Assembly (NCBI GenBank): GCA_028679275.1
Contig: JAJRBV010000130.1
Coordinates: 1 to 6,358, forward strand
Length of the DNA stretch: 6,358 nt
Direction: 5' to 3'
Source of the DNA: Methanoregulaceae archaeon
GTDB taxonomy: Archaea; Halobacteriota; Methanomicrobia; Methanomicrobiales; Methanospirillaceae
Shown here: piece by piece, positions 6,295 through 6,358 of the stretch
How the letters are laid out: every line of letters begins with the position of its first letter
Position numbering within the stretch: position 1 is the stretch's first letter
Made by a program: the position numbers and the translations under genes
Notes under the pieces: generated by a model
What the model was told of the DNA's origin: nothing
The model's input: only the letters and a program-made list of their open reading frames with translations
Databases searched by the model: none

Positions 6295-6358
6295 TCAGAA
6301 TGTCCTGACTTCACCACGGATGATCTTCTCGGTAATGCAGGTAATGTCAGCCAGTCCT
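6295..6358 (-). CDS. 3' end of an unidentified gene upstream of hisG
   Basis: On the minus strand an open frame enters from the window edge and runs 20 codons, ending ITEKIIRGEVRTF and a TGA at 6297-6295. The tail looks protein-like, but it is too short to name. It lies on the same strand as hisG with its stop one base before a possible hisG ATG at 6293, and 46 bases before the preferred start at 6248. It therefore probably belongs to the same transcription unit, and the promoter of the his genes lies outside the window. Because the piece is short, an open frame by chance cannot be excluded. Confidence 0.45.
   Translation of the reverse strand, partial: GLADITCITEKIIRGEVRTF

Overview
This window comes from a methanogenic euryarchaeon. 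The evidence is two methanogenesis-marker genes (Mmp2 and Mmp4, families known almost only from methanogens), a tail-less archaeal histone of the HMf type, an archaeal replication factor C large subunit, and A/T-rich archaeal TATA elements rather than bacterial -35/-10 boxes. The general style of the proteins fits a class II methanogen (a Methanomicrobiales-like lineage), but the genus cannot be told from the sequence alone.

Layout. (1) 1-1238, minus strand: rfcL, the clamp-loader large subunit. Its C-terminus is cut off by the window edge. (2) About 1257-1273: a short A/T-rich block that can serve as a shared, divergent promoter for rfcL and for the plus-strand pair that follows. (3) 1321-3077, plus strand: mmp2 and mmp4, which overlap by 10 bases and are probably co-transcribed and translationally coupled. 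(4) 3078-3275: a spacer with two small hairpins and a clear histone promoter. (5) 3276-3482, plus strand: a 68-residue histone. (6) 3483-4101: 619 bases between convergent genes with no convincing gene, but with several inverted repeats that could reflect an unrecognised RNA. (7) 4102-6248, minus strand: hisB, hisA and hisG, tightly packed and read in the order hisG, hisA, hisB. (8) 6295-6358, minus strand: the last 20 codons of an unidentified gene upstream of hisG.

How the genes work together. HisG (first step), HisA (fourth step) and HisB (dehydratase step) belong to one pathway, histidine biosynthesis from PRPP and ATP, and form one transcription unit with gene junctions of a few bases. 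Mmp2 (PurM/SelD-like, probably ATP-using) and Mmp4 (phosphotransacetylase-like) have no firmly assigned reaction. Their overlap suggests one shared pathway close to methanogenesis. RfcL and the histone belong to replication and chromatin and have no evident functional link to the neighbours.

I see no mobile element, CRISPR array, tRNA, rRNA, or clearly novel multi-gene system. The parts most worth a second look are the mmp2/mmp4 pair, the long convergent non-coding stretch with its pairing potential, and the start site of hisG.
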